From Acidobacteriaceae bacterium (GTDB taxonomy: Bacteria; Acidobacteriota; Terriglobia; Terriglobales; Acidobacteriaceae), in NCBI GenBank assembly GCA_003151155.1, contig PLWX01000320.1, positions 1-45,540 on the forward strand: DNA of 45,540 nt, written 5' to 3'. The notes beneath the pieces were generated by a model. It saw only the letters and a program-made list of their open reading frames with translations, was not told the origin of the DNA and ran no database searches. Each line of letters opens with the position of its first letter. Position 1 is the first letter of the stretch. The position numbers were made by a program, and so were the translations under genes. Below, piece after piece: positions 15,638 through 24,102 of the stretch.

Positions 15638-15680
15638 GGCTTACGCCGTGGGCTAAAGGAAAGGCGCCCTCCGGGCACAA
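15593..15680 (-). repeat. REP-like repeat, right copy (inverted)
   Basis: Inverted relative to the left copy. Hairpins along the plus strand: GCC-TGC-GGC (15593-15601), GCGAC-TTC-GTCGC (15611-15623), CCCACGGC-TTAC-GCCGTGGG (15633-15652), GCCC-TCC-GGGC (15666-15676). The second hairpin has a different stem from its left-hand counterpart but keeps the same three-base loop when read in the same direction (GAA). Confidence 0.8.
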
Positions 15681-15777
15681 GCCGCCGCGGCGGTCGATAG
15701 AAGAAGAAGCGCGCTGAGAACGGTCGACTAAGCACGCAGACGACATGAATGTGGTACCGTCGGCGCGAGAAAGGACG

Positions 15778-15834
15778 CCGTTATCTGTCCCACGGCTTGA
15801 GCCCTAGGCTAGGGAACGGCGCCCTGTGGGCACG
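15778..15834 (-). repeat. REP-like repeat, third, degenerate copy
   Basis: Same orientation as the right copy. It keeps CCGTTATCTGTCCCACGGC, whose GTTATCTG block matches the left copy (reversed) better than the right copy, and GCCC-TGT-GGGC at its far end. The central stem has two mismatches (CCCACGGC against GCCCTAGG), so it is decaying. It lies 54 bp before rluD. The 97 bp between the right and third copies carry only a CCGCCGCGGCGG palindrome (15682-15693). Confidence 0.65.
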
Positions 15835-15887
15835 AGCTTATAGGACGAGCAACCGTAGGCGATCTGCAATAATTAGCGCAGTCCCCG

Positions 15888-16892
15888 ATGGAGCCTTCCT
15901 ACCAAAACTTCCTGGTCGACGTCGACGACGCCTTCACCCGCCTCGACCATTTCCTTGTCGGCCATCTGCTCGACATCTCACGCGCCCGCGTGCAGGCACT
16001 GATCGACGACGGGAAAATCCTCGTCGATGGCAAACAATCCAAGCCCTCTTACAAGCTTCGTGGCGGCGAATCCATCGAGGTCATCGGCGAATATCAGCCT
16101 CCACCTTTGCGGGCGATAGCCGAAAACATTCCTCTCGATGTGGTCTATGAGGACGAGGACCTCGCCATCGTCAATAAACCCGCAGGCATGATGGTGCATG
16201 CTGGCGCCGGCCCTACGGAAGACGCTCGCAATCGCGGCACGCTGGTGAACGCTCTGCTTCATCGCTTCAAGGCCCTCTCGGAAGTCGGCGGAGACCTTCG
16301 GCCCGGCATCGTTCACCGTCTCGACAAAGAAACCAGCGGCCTGATCGTCGTCGCGAAGAACGATCTCGCCCATCGCAAACTTGCGGAACAATTCTCTTCA
16401 CGCAAGGTGCACAAGAAATACATCGCCCTGGTGCATGGCTGGCCCAAGAAGCTGAAGGGCACCATCAACGCTCCTATTGCCCGTGATGTTTCACGGCGGA
16501 CTCGTATGACCACCCGGGGCCACGGCGGCCGGGATGCCGTCAGCCACTACCAGGTCGTAGAGAAGATCGAATCGCCTTACGGCAAGTTTGCACTCGTTGA
16601 AGTGAAAATTGAGACTGGCCGCACGCACCAGATCCGCGTTCACATGGCGAGCCTTGGCCATCCGGTGGTTGGCGATTCCTTGTACGGCGCGCCGGGCGAA
16701 TTGCGCGTTCCCAAAGCGGTGAAGGGAATCGCCTCAAAAATCCCCTCGCTGGATCGAAACTTCCTGCACGCTGCTGCCATCGAGTTGCAGCAGCCGAAAA
16801 CGGCGAAATCCCTCGCCTTCAGCTCTCCGCTCCCTGAAGAATTACAGGTTTTTCTCGAGGGGTTGCGCAATCCAAAGCCCCGTACGGACTAG
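15888..16892 (+). CDS. rluD: RluA/RluD-family 23S rRNA pseudouridine synthase
   Basis: A 334 aa enzyme isomerising uridines of 23S rRNA. An N-terminal S4 domain (about 16-75, RLDHFLVGHL...RARVQALIDDGKILVDGK) binds RNA. The catalytic domain carries GIVHRLDKETSGLIVVAKN with catalytic Asp146, preceded by VNKPAGMMVHAG, and followed by VEVKIETGRTHQIRVHMAS and HPVVGDSLYG. The size and S4 domain fit RluD best, but RluC-type specificity cannot be excluded from sequence reading. The ATG at 15888 lies 54 bp behind the third REP copy. Confidence 0.9.
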   Translation: MEPSYQNFLVDVDDAFTRLDHFLVGHLLDISRARVQALIDDGKILVDGKQSKPSYKLRGGESIEVIGEYQPPPLRAIAENIPLDVVYEDEDLAIVNKPAGMMVHAGAGPTEDARNRGTLVNALLHRFKALSEVGGDLRPGIVHRLDKETSGLIVVAKNDLAHRKLAEQFSSRKVHKKYIALVHGWPKKLKGTINAPIARDVSRRTRMTTRGHGGRDAVSHYQVVEKIESPYGKFALVEVKIETGRTHQIRVHMASLGHPVVGDSLYGAPGELRVPKAVKGIASKIPSLDRNFLHAAAIELQQPKTAKSLAFSSPLPEELQVFLEGLRNPKPRTD

Positions 16893-16938
16893 ACCGAAGG
16901 TGCTTGTCTAGTCACGCAGGTAAGCGCGCTGCTCAGCT

Positions 16939-16944
16939 TATAAT
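16939..16944 (+). promoter_or_regulatory. -10 box before the VWFA gene
   Basis: A perfect TATAAT lies 11 bases before the ATG at 16956, giving a leader of about 5 nt with no ribosome site. No good -35 is apparent. Confidence 0.5.
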
Positions 16945-16955
16945 GTGCTAATCGC

Positions 16956-18068
16956 ATGAGACCCAGTTTGCTTTTGGCTATCTTAGGGACGGCGTTATCC
17001 GCGGCCCACGCGCAACAACCGGCGGATCTGCCCTCCGCTCCTTCCGCCACGTTGCAACAGCAACAGCCGAAAGAAGCTGCGCCCGCCGCTAGCCAGGCCC
17101 CGGCGCCCGCTTCTAGTCCGCTGGGATTGCCTTCGGTCCCGAAAGATCCACCACCCGCCACCCCACCGAATGCCACTACGGCTGCGCCGAAATCCCAAGC
17201 CGGCGATCCCAACGCTCCTGTCGATGCCGACATCCCCACCATCAAAGTCGGCGTGAACGAAGTGAACGTGATCTTTACCGTCACCGACAAGCGCAACCAT
17301 TTCGTAAAAGATCTCTCGCAAAGCGATTTCAAGTTCGTGGACGACGGCAAACCGGTGGCGCAGGTGAACTCCTTCCGCCGTGAAACCAACCTGCCGCTGC
17401 GCGTAGGCCTGTTGATCGACGCCAGCAACTCGGTGCGTGATCGCTTCAAGTTCGAGCAGGAATCCGCAATTGAGTTCTTAAACCAGATCATCCGGCGGAA
17501 TTCCGATAAAGCCTTCGTCATCGGCTTCGACACCACCGCCGAGGTCACGCAGGATTTCACCGACGATACCGATCAACTCGGTAAAGGGGTTCGCATGCTG
17601 CGTCCCGGTGGGGGCACGGCGATGTATGACGCGATCTACTACGCCTGCCGCGACAAGCTCCTCAAAGAGAATGCCGGAACCGCCACACGCAAGGCGATCA
17701 TCCTGCTCAGCGACGGCGAGGATAACCAGAGCCGCGTGACGCGCGAAGAAGCTGTCGAAATGGCGCAGCGCGCCGAAGTGATCGTCTACACGATTTCCAC
17801 CAATACCAGCGGTCTGAAGCTGCGCGGTGACAAAGTTCTGGAACGCTTTGCGGATGCCACCGGTGGACGCGCCTTCTTCCCCTTCAAGATCTCCGACGTG
17901 GCCAACGCCTTCTCGGAAATTCAGGACGAGCTGCGCAGCCAGTACGCAGTTTCCTACGTTCCTGCCGATTTCAAGAAAGACGGCCGCTATCGTTCGATCG
18001 ATATCACTGCCCCTGCGAAGAAAGAAAAAGTCCGCGCGCGCAAGGGCTACTTTGCTCCGAAACAGTAG
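16956..18068 (+). CDS. Exported VWFA-domain protein of the Acidobacteria type
   Basis: A 370 aa exported protein. A signal peptide (MRPSLLLAILGTALSAAHA) is followed by about 70 residues rich in Pro, Ala and Gln, then a beta-sandwich segment (IKVGVNEVNVIFTVTDKRN, FVKDLSQSDFKFVDDGK), and a von Willebrand factor A domain (about 145-330). The MIDAS metal site is intact: LLIDASNSV gives DxSxS, a GGGTAMYDAIYYA segment supplies the Thr, and LLSDGEDN the last Asp. This domain order is that of the VWFA-related Acidobacterial protein family, which is expanded in that phylum; the ligand is unknown. The tail KKEKVRARKGYFAPKQ is also typical. Confidence 0.9.
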   Translation: MRPSLLLAILGTALSAAHAQQPADLPSAPSATLQQQQPKEAAPAASQAPAPASSPLGLPSVPKDPPPATPPNATTAAPKSQAGDPNAPVDADIPTIKVGVNEVNVIFTVTDKRNHFVKDLSQSDFKFVDDGKPVAQVNSFRRETNLPLRVGLLIDASNSVRDRFKFEQESAIEFLNQIIRRNSDKAFVIGFDTTAEVTQDFTDDTDQLGKGVRMLRPGGGTAMYDAIYYACRDKLLKENAGTATRKAIILLSDGEDNQSRVTREEAVEMAQRAEVIVYTISTNTSGLKLRGDKVLERFADATGGRAFFPFKISDVANAFSEIQDELRSQYAVSYVPADFKKDGRYRSIDITAPAKKEKVRARKGYFAPKQ

Positions 18069-18085
18069 TTGCCAGGTTCCACAGG

Positions 18086-18111
18086 AAGGCGGCGCTACGC
18101 GTCGCCTTTTT
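18086..18111 (+). terminator. Rho-independent terminator after the VWFA gene
   Basis: AAGGCGGCG (18086-18094) pairs with CGTCGCCTT (18100-18108), eight of nine positions, loop CTACG, running into TTTTT at 18107-18111. The A run on the other side may let it also serve the convergent DedA gene. Confidence 0.8.
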
Positions 18112-18112
18112 C

Positions 18113-18754
18113 TTATGCGGCGATCGTCGCCGGACGCGGTTTCTTCGGCTTCGATTTGTCGCTCTTATGCCGCCGCCACTGATAGATTGCGAAGATGCCG
18201 CCGCCCACCGCAAGCACGATTACCGCGATCAGCATCGGCCGGTAGTATCGCGAGGCGACCCTAAGAATCGTATGCCCGTAAACCGACGCAAAGTAGGCGA
18301 GCAATGAATAGCGAATCGCACGGCCTAGGGTGAGAGCAGCGAGAAATTTCTTGAACGGATACTGCATTGCTCCCGCAGCCATGAGAAATGCCGACATCGG
18401 CACGGGCGGCGGAGCCATTGCACCGAGGAATACCGATAAGAATCCGTATTTCTCGAAGATCGAATAGACCTTCTTCGCGCGCTGCTCGCCCAGCTTTTTT
18501 TCCAGCGTCTCTTTCCCGCCCTTTGCGCTCAATCGATACGTGATATACCCGGCGATCACCGCCCCGACCGTCGCCATGATCGCGTAGTACCACCAGAGTT
18601 CCTTGCGCGAACTTGCCAGGATAATAAGGAGTACGTCCATGCTGCCGGGAACGGGGATCGGCGAGTTATCCACCTGCGCGAGCAGGATCAGGCCCGGGCC
18701 GCCGAGGCGGTGCAACCAGTGCATCAATGCGTGCGAGGTGAAGAGGATAAGCAT
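18113..18754 (-). CDS. DedA/VTT-domain membrane protein
   Basis: A 213 aa inner-membrane protein of the VTT (SNARE-associated, DedA/YqaA) superfamily, members of which are undecaprenyl-phosphate or phospholipid flippases. The reentrant-loop segment DNSPIPVPGSMDVLLIILA and the second, LGAMAPPPVPMSAFLMAAGAMQ, are recognisable, with four to five hydrophobic helices around them. A Lys- and Arg-rich tail (about 195-208) is cytoplasmic. The short form without the usual E-x-x-P resembles YqaA-type proteins. Substrate not inferable. Confidence 0.82.
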   Translation of the reverse strand: MLILFTSHALMHWLHRLGGPGLILLAQVDNSPIPVPGSMDVLLIILASSRKELWWYYAIMATVGAVIAGYITYRLSAKGGKETLEKKLGEQRAKKVYSIFEKYGFLSVFLGAMAPPPVPMSAFLMAAGAMQYPFKKFLAALTLGRAIRYSLLAYFASVYGHTILRVASRYYRPMLIAVIVLAVGGGIFAIYQWRRHKSDKSKPKKPRPATIAA

Positions 18755-18827
18755 GGTTCCTGCTTTCAGTTAGAAGCAGGAATCGCCCTACTCGCCCAAA
18801 CGTTTGCACGAATTTACGCGATTTCGG

Positions 18828-19673
18828 TTAGCGCACAGGGTTCCCGAACCAACTATGCGCCGGCAGAAAGCGCAGATCGGGGGCCTTTTCGATTAGTTTG
18901 AGCTCCGCGGCATACTCGAAAAACAGCGCCAAGCCCTCTAAGTTCGCGGGGTCGAGGTGGTAGTGGATATTTTCAGTCAAATAGGTGCGCACCTCTTGTT
19001 CTGAGATTCCAATTTTCGGTGACCACTCCCGCGCCAACGCATCCACGTGTTCGGGCTTCAGGCCATTGTCGCGCGACCGCTGGAAGATCTCGACCACCTC
19101 GGTAGCCTGCAGGTTTCCCTTCAGAGCCGCCATGCGGATCGCCCACACCGCGAACACGAACGGCTTACCGGTCAGCTTCTTCCACTCCGTCGCGAGATCG
19201 TAAACGTGGTACCCGAAAGTGTTCGCTCGCAGGGCCGTGTCGCCAATGACCAGGGCGGCGTCGCACTTCGCGAGCATCTGCTCCACATCTGGATCGTGCG
19301 ACAGAAACGTCCGCTCTCCATCCCAGAATTTGCCGAACAAGACCTTCGTCAAAGCCACGCTTGTACGGGAAGAGGTATCGAGCGCGACGCTCTGAATCTG
19401 TTCCACCGGAACTTTGCTGATCAGCAGGATCGATCGCACCACGCCTTTCGTAGCGATCGCGATATCCGGGATGATGACGAGGTTCGGAATCTCTGCGTAC
19501 GTGAAAACCGGGATGATTCCGATATCGGAACTGCCTTCGCGAAGTTCCTCGGCGCAGCGCGAGGGCAGCGTGTAATGCACATCAAAGCCTTCGCCGACCG
19601 CGTCATGGGCGAAGTCCCACATTAGCGGTGCTGTATTCAGGTAAGAAATTGCGGAAACTCTCAGTTGAGCCAT
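18828..19673 (-). CDS. mqnA: Chorismate dehydratase MqnA
   Basis: A 281 aa enzyme that converts chorismate to 3-enolpyruvyl-benzoate, the entry to futalosine-dependent menaquinone synthesis. It has a periplasmic-binding-protein-like fold: RVSAISYLNTAPLMW at the N-terminus, SDIGIIPVFTYAEI, the SVALDTSSRTSVAL loop, CDAALVIGDTAL and FVFAVWAIR are all typical of MqnA. It complements mqnC at 6.6 kb. The gene starts 38 bp from the divergent, broken dprA. Confidence 0.94.
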   Translation of the reverse strand: MAQLRVSAISYLNTAPLMWDFAHDAVGEGFDVHYTLPSRCAEELREGSSDIGIIPVFTYAEIPNLVIIPDIAIATKGVVRSILLISKVPVEQIQSVALDTSSRTSVALTKVLFGKFWDGERTFLSHDPDVEQMLAKCDAALVIGDTALRANTFGYHVYDLATEWKKLTGKPFVFAVWAIRMAALKGNLQATEVVEIFQRSRDNGLKPEHVDALAREWSPKIGISEQEVRTYLTENIHYHLDPANLEGLALFFEYAAELKLIEKAPDLRFLPAHSWFGNPVR

Positions 19674-19711
19674 AAGCCTTAGGGCAAACGGACGATTCTA
19701 ACAAATACAGG

Positions 19712-20886
19712 GTGCTCGCATATGGCCATGCTGGAACGAAAAACGCAGTCGAGCGACAACGGCAATGGCTGGCTCTCTCCTTGACCCCGCAGCTCGGGCC
19801 TACTCGCGGGCGCCGACTGGTCGAACACTTCGGCGACATCGAACGCGTCTTCCGCGCCTCTCTTACCGAACTCGAAGCGTCCGGAATTCCCGCAGCTTGC
19901 GCCCAGTCGGGTAGCGTTGGGCAAGTCCTATGAGTTGGCCGAGGACGAATTTGTGAAGACCGCGGACGCCGGGGCGAAGATCGTCGCCATCGGAGATCCC
20001 GAGTATCCGCAACGACTGATGGAGATCTAGCGATCCGCCCCTCGCTTTGCGCGTGCGCGGCGATGTCTCCATTCTCAGCAAACCAGGCATCGCAGTCGTC
20101 GGGACGCGCCACCCCACCCCGTATGGGCTCGGTATGTCCGAACGGCTCTCCTGCGACCTCGCCGCCCCTGGGCTCATCCTGATCAGTGGACTCGCGCGCG
20201 GAGTGGATACGGCTGCCCATCGTGGGGCGGTGAACGCCCGGGGTAAAACCGTGGCTGTCTTCGGCACGGGCGTCGATGAAATCTATCCGCGAGCGAACAA
20301 GAAACTATCGGAAGAGATCCTTCAATTCGGTGGGGCACTGATCAGCGAGTGTCCTACCGGAACGTTCCCGGCGCCGCAGAACTTCCCGATTCGTAACCGC
20401 ATTATCAGTGGCCTCTCGGTCGGAGTGCTGGTGATTGAAGCCGGAGAATACAGTGGCACCCGGATCACTTCGCGTTGTGCGCTCGAACAATGTCGCGAAG
20501 TTTTCGCGGTTCCCGGCAACGTCACCAACAAACTGGCTTGGGGTCCAAACACAATGATCAAGCAGGGCGCTAAGCTGGTCGCGACTTGGGAAGACGTGTG
20601 GGAAGAACTGGCCACTGAAGTCCGCCTGCAGGTTGGTCCAGCGGTTGAGGCGGTTGCGACCGAACGCCAGGCAACTGCATCTCTATTCGACCAGCAGGAA
20701 ATGCCGGCGCAGGAACGGAAGGTTTATGGCTTGTTGCGCGCGGATGAATCGACACATATCGATGAACTGATCGAGAAGCTGGACGGGCGGCTCTCTTCCG
20801 CAGAGATTTTTTCAGCTCTGTTTGAGCTCGAAATGGCGAGCAAAATCAGGCAGATGCCGGGAAAATACTACGTTCGCACTATGTGA
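19712..20886 (+). pseudogene. dprA: DprA (DNA processing protein) broken by two single-base insertions
   Basis: DprA loads RecA on incoming single-stranded DNA in transformation. The protein is spread over three frames. Frame 1 (from GTG 19712) gives the N-terminal helical part (LALSLTPQLGPTRGRRLVEHF) and shifts at GGG 19909-19911. Frame 2 continues ALGKSYELAEDEFVK...GDPEYPQRLMEI to a TAG at 20028-20030. Frame 3 (open from 20047 to 20886, 279 codons from an internal ATG-like start) holds the whole Rossmann domain: IAVVGTRHPTPYG, LISGLARGVDTAAH, VFGTGVDEIYP, NFPIRNRIISGLS and the C-terminal winged helix. Removing one G at each place restores a continuous protein of ordinary length. Either the gene is inactivated or the sequence has two errors. 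Confidence 0.85.
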
Positions 20887-20995
20887 CAATTTTGCGGCTG
20901 CAGCAAATTCCGTGCTAGTTTCTTGAGGAAGTGCCGCAAATCTTTTACCAGCTTCAGCAGCATCGGGCGCAATCGTAGGTCGGAAAGAGGAAGCA

Positions 20996-23539
20996 TTGTC
21001 TAAAGGATTGGTAATCGTTGAATCGCCAGCGAAGGCGAAGACGATTCAGAAATATCTTGGGAAGGGTTACGAAGTCGAAGCTTCACTCGGCCACATCAAA
21101 GACCTGCCCAAAAAAGGCCTCGGGGTCGATATCGAGAACGACTTTGAAACCGAGTACGTCGTCATTCCCGGCAAAGAAAAAGTCGTCGCCAAGTTGAAGA
21201 AGATGGCGAAAAGTGCCGACGCCATCTACCTCGCGCCTGACCCGGACCGCGAAGGCGAAGCCATCGCCGCGCACCTCGCCGAAGAACTCGGTGACGGAGA
21301 CGGCCGCAAAAAGAAGAAGACTGGAACTCAGCCGTTCTATCGCGTCACCTTCAACGAAATCACCAAGAAGGCCGTCCAGGAAGCTTTTCTTCACCCTCGC
21401 GATATTGATCGCAACCTTGTCGACGCGCAGCAGACCCGCCGCATTCTCGACCGCCTTGTAGGTTTCCAGGTCTCTCCGTTGTTATGGGACAAAGTTCGGC
21501 GTGGTCTCTCCGCCGGACGCGTGCAGACCGTGGCATTGCGCCTTATCGTCGAGCGCGAACGCGAAATCAAGGCGTTTATCACCCGGGAATATTGGACAAT
21601 CGACGCGCACCTCCACGGCCAGAAGCCGCCTGACTTCGATGCCCGTTTCACCGGCATCGACGGCGAAAAAAACGAACCTGCAACCGAGGAAGAATCCAAG
21701 AAGATCGTCGATGCGCTGAACCAAGCGGACTGGCTCGTTCGCTCCGTCGATAATCGCGAGCGCCGCCGCAACGCCGTCGCGCCTTTCACCACGAGTAAGT
21801 TCCAGCAGGATGCTTCGCGCAAGTTGGGCATGAGCGTGAAGCGCGCCATGATGATCGCGCAACATCTTTATGAAGGTGTCGAACTCGGCGAAGAAGGCAC
21901 CGTCGGTCTCATTACTTATATGCGTACCGATTCCACGCGCGTTTCCAACGACGCGTTGACCGAGGTCCGCGAACTGGTTGGTACCACCTATGGCAAAGAA
22001 TTCTTGCCGGAGTCACCCAATCAGTTCAAGCAGAAGAAAGACGCGCAGGGCGCACACGAAGCCATCCGCCCCTCCTCCGTCGCTCGTACACCCGACGAAC
22101 TCAAGCCCTTCCTGAAGGACGATGAGTTCAAAGTGTACAAGCTCATCTGGCAGCGCTTTGTCGCCTCGCAGATGGCGCCAGCGCTCTTTGACCAGACCAC
22201 GGTCGACATCGATGCGAAATCCGATCGCACTTACAATTTCCGCGTCACCGGTTCGGTGCTCAAGTTTGAAGGCTTCCTGAAGGTGTACGAGGAGTCGAAG
22301 GACACCAAGGACGAAGAAGACGACGCGCTGAAACATAAGCTACCGCCGCTCGTTGCCGGACAGAAGCTCACGCTGAAGGAAATCAAGCCCGAGCAGCACT
22401 TCACCGAGCCGCCGCCTCGTTACAACGAAGCGTCGCTAGTGAAGGAACTGGAAGAGCAGGGAATTGGCCGTCCTTCGACGTACGCTGCCATTCTCACCAC
22501 CATCCAGGACCGCGGCTACGTGCAGAAAACCGCCGGCCGCGGAGGCAAGTTCTTCCCCACAGAAATCGGCATGGTCGTCACCGACCTGCTGGTCGAGAAC
22601 TTCAAGGAGATCTTCGACACGAAGTTCACCGCGAGGATGGAGGAAGAACTCGACGAGGTGGAAGATGGCCAGAAGAAGTGGACCGACACCCTGACCGAGT
22701 TCTATGGCAAGTTCGAACAGAACCTCGACTATGCGCAGAAGCACATGGAAAACATCAAGCGCATGGAGAAGCCGACCGACGAAAAGTGCGAAAAGTGCGG
22801 CTCGCCGCTGGTCATCAAGTGGGGTAAACACGGTTCATTCTTCGCCTGCAGCTCTTACGATAAGAAAGACCCGAACAGCTGCACGTTTACCAAGGAAAAC
22901 CCCATCGATCTGCCAGATCTCGAGACCGCCGATGTTCAAGAGACTGAGCAAGAGGAATTCTGCGAGAACTGCGGCCGAACCATGGTTTTGAAACGCGGTC
23001 GCTTTGGCCAGTTCATGGCCTGCACCGGCTACCCGGAGTGCAAGACTACGCGGCGCCTCGATCAGGCCAAAAAAGTGCCGGACGTTCCGCTCGACGAGAA
23101 GTGTCCGGAGTGCCAGCGCACCCTGGTTTTGCGGCATGGCCGATTCGGCGAGTTCGTATCCTGCAGTGGTTATCCAGACTGCAAGTGGATCAAGCAGAAC
23201 TTCGTCGGTGTGAAGTGTCCCCAGTGCAAAGAGGGCGAGATCGTGGAGAAGAAAGCGCGTCGCGGCAATTTCTTCTACGGATGTTCTCGCTATCCGAAAT
23301 GCGATTTCACGGTGGCCTATAAGCCGGTCCCCGAGAAATGTCCGAAGTGCGGCAGTGAATATTTGCTGGAGAAGAACCTGAAGTCCGGTAAGTTCCTCAG
23401 CTGTCCAAACAACAAGGCTGCGGCTTCTGAGGAGCCGAAGCGTCGCGGCAAGAAGAAAGCCGCGGAAACTGAAAATGCGGTGCAATGCGATTATTCGGTA
23501 AAGATCGCGGAGCCCGATCAGCCCGCAGATGTAGCATAA
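20996..23539 (+). CDS. topA: DNA topoisomerase I (type IA) with five C-terminal zinc-ribbon units
   Basis: An 847 aa enzyme relaxing negatively supercoiled DNA. It opens with the TOPRIM domain (LVIVESPAKAKTIQKYLG, then APDPDREGEAIA), and the active-site Tyr308 is in GLITYMRTDSTR. Helical domains with QGAHEAIRPS and GIGRPSTYAAI follow. The C-terminus carries five Cys4-type units: CEKCGSPLVIKWG, CENCGRTMVLKRG, CPECQRTLVLRHG, CPQCKEGEIVEKK and CPKCGSEYLLEKN; the fifth lacks a complete second Cys pair. The start is TTG 20996, with GAGGA seven bases earlier, since no ATG fits. The upstream 109 bp contain an 8 bp inverted repeat (tttgcggc/gccgcaaa) of unknown role. A perfect terminator follows the stop. 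Confidence 0.97.
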   Translation: MSKGLVIVESPAKAKTIQKYLGKGYEVEASLGHIKDLPKKGLGVDIENDFETEYVVIPGKEKVVAKLKKMAKSADAIYLAPDPDREGEAIAAHLAEELGDGDGRKKKKTGTQPFYRVTFNEITKKAVQEAFLHPRDIDRNLVDAQQTRRILDRLVGFQVSPLLWDKVRRGLSAGRVQTVALRLIVEREREIKAFITREYWTIDAHLHGQKPPDFDARFTGIDGEKNEPATEEESKKIVDALNQADWLVRSVDNRERRRNAVAPFTTSKFQQDASRKLGMSVKRAMMIAQHLYEGVELGEEGTVGLITYMRTDSTRVSNDALTEVRELVGTTYGKEFLPESPNQFKQKKDAQGAHEAIRPSSVARTPDELKPFLKDDEFKVYKLIWQRFVASQMAPALFDQTTVDIDAKSDRTYNFRVTGSVLKFEGFLKVYEESKDTKDEEDDALKHKLPPLVAGQKLTLKEIKPEQHFTEPPPRYNEASLVKELEEQGIGRPSTYAAILTTIQDRGYVQKTAGRGGKFFPTEIGMVVTDLLVENFKEIFDTKFTARMEEELDEVEDGQKKWTDTLTEFYGKFEQNLDYAQKHMENIKRMEKPTDEKCEKCGSPLVIKWGKHGSFFACSSYDKKDPNSCTFTKENPIDLPDLETADVQETEQEEFCENCGRTMVLKRGRFGQFMACTGYPECKTTRRLDQAKKVPDVPLDEKCPECQRTLVLRHGRFGEFVSCSGYPDCKWIKQNFVGVKCPQCKEGEIVEKKARRGNFFYGCSRYPKCDFTVAYKPVPEKCPKCGSEYLLEKNLKSGKFLSCPNNKAAASEEPKRRGKKKAAETENAVQCDYSVKIAEPDQPADVA

Positions 23540-23543
23540 GAGA

Positions 23544-23566
23544 GGCCGCCGGTTGGCGGCCTTTTT
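23544..23566 (+). terminator. Rho-independent terminator of topA
   Basis: GGCCGCC (23544-23550), loop GGTT, GGCGGCC (23555-23561), then TTTTT: a perfect intrinsic terminator 5 bp after the topA stop. Confidence 0.92.
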
Positions 23567-23603
23567 CCGTCTAATTCCAACTATCATTTCTGGAGAGGCG
23601 CCT

Positions 23604-24062
23604 ATGTCAGATTTTGGAAAAGCAACTCACGCTGATGCCGAGTTAATTCTTAAGCTGTACGATTTTCGTCGCGAACCGGTCATGCGTGAGGCACGCAGCT
23701 TCATAGCCAGTTTTAATCCGCAATCGGCGGACGATATCGTCAACCTGATCCACTCCTTCGGCTCACAGGAGAACGCCTGGTTCCGCCAGGTGACAACCTT
23801 CTGGGAGATGGCGGCTGCTCTCGTCACCAACGGCGCACTGCATGAAGGTCTCTTCCTCGACACCTGCGGGGAATTGTTCTTCGTCTTCGCAAAGTTCCAG
23901 CCTTTTCTCGCCGAGGTTCGAGAAAAAATCGGCAATCCCCAGTTTCTATCGCGATCTGAACAGATTGCGACCCACACGGAAGCTGCGCAACATAAACTGC
24001 AGTCCATGGTCGCGCGCCAAAAAGCCATGGCAGAGCGCCGCGCACAGGCTGCACGGCCGTAA
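23604..24062 (+). CDS. Conserved hypothetical helical protein
   Basis: A 152 aa cytoplasmic protein, almost entirely helical by composition. I start at ATG 23604 (MSDFGKATHADAELILKLYD) because GGAGAGG lies six bases upstream; the longer open frame begins inside the topA terminator. There is a conserved-looking FRREPVMREARSFI stretch and a Lys-, Arg-, Ala- and Gln-rich tail. No known motif. It is followed 40 bp later by a small hydrolase gene, with a hairpin between. Confidence 0.75.
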   Translation: MSDFGKATHADAELILKLYDFRREPVMREARSFIASFNPQSADDIVNLIHSFGSQENAWFRQVTTFWEMAAALVTNGALHEGLFLDTCGELFFVFAKFQPFLAEVREKIGNPQFLSRSEQIATHTEAAQHKLQSMVARQKAMAERRAQAARP

Positions 24063-24070
24063 TCCTCCAC

Positions 24071-24090
24071 GGCCCGGAAACCTCCGGGCC
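24071..24090. terminator. Perfect GC hairpin between two small genes
   Basis: GGCCCGGA-AACC-TCCGGGCC, an 8 bp perfect stem 8 bp after the stop at 24062. The downstream tract is GGGTTCTCTCC, so termination would be partial at best; it may trim expression of the next gene. Confidence 0.5.
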
Positions 24091-24102
24091 GGGTTCTCTC
24101 CT

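Larger units (their letters stand above)
14981..15680. mobile_element. RAYT (IS200/Y1-like) element with about 88 bp hairpin-rich inverted repeats
   Basis: A 700 bp unit between lgt and rluD: a Y1 transposase-family gene flanked by two imperfect inverted repeats of about 88 bp. Each repeat is a string of short hairpins, the central one being CCCACGGC-N4-GCCGTGGG. This is the arrangement of REP-associated tyrosine transposases (RAYTs), where REP hairpins in opposite orientation flank the gene and are its proposed substrates. It differs from plain IS200/IS605 elements by the length and multi-hairpin make-up of the repeats. No direct target repeat was found by eye. A third, more degenerate copy lies outside at 15778-15834. 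Confidence 0.75.

Noticed and set aside
15682-15693. CCGCCGCGGCGG palindrome as an operator
   Set aside because: It is a simple GC palindrome between two REP-like copies, with no adjacent promoter; more likely part of the repeat debris.
14985-15834. CRISPR-like array from the repeated CCCACGGC hairpins
   Set aside because: Only three copies, in two orientations, with unequal spacing and a transposase gene between; REP-type organisation explains them better.
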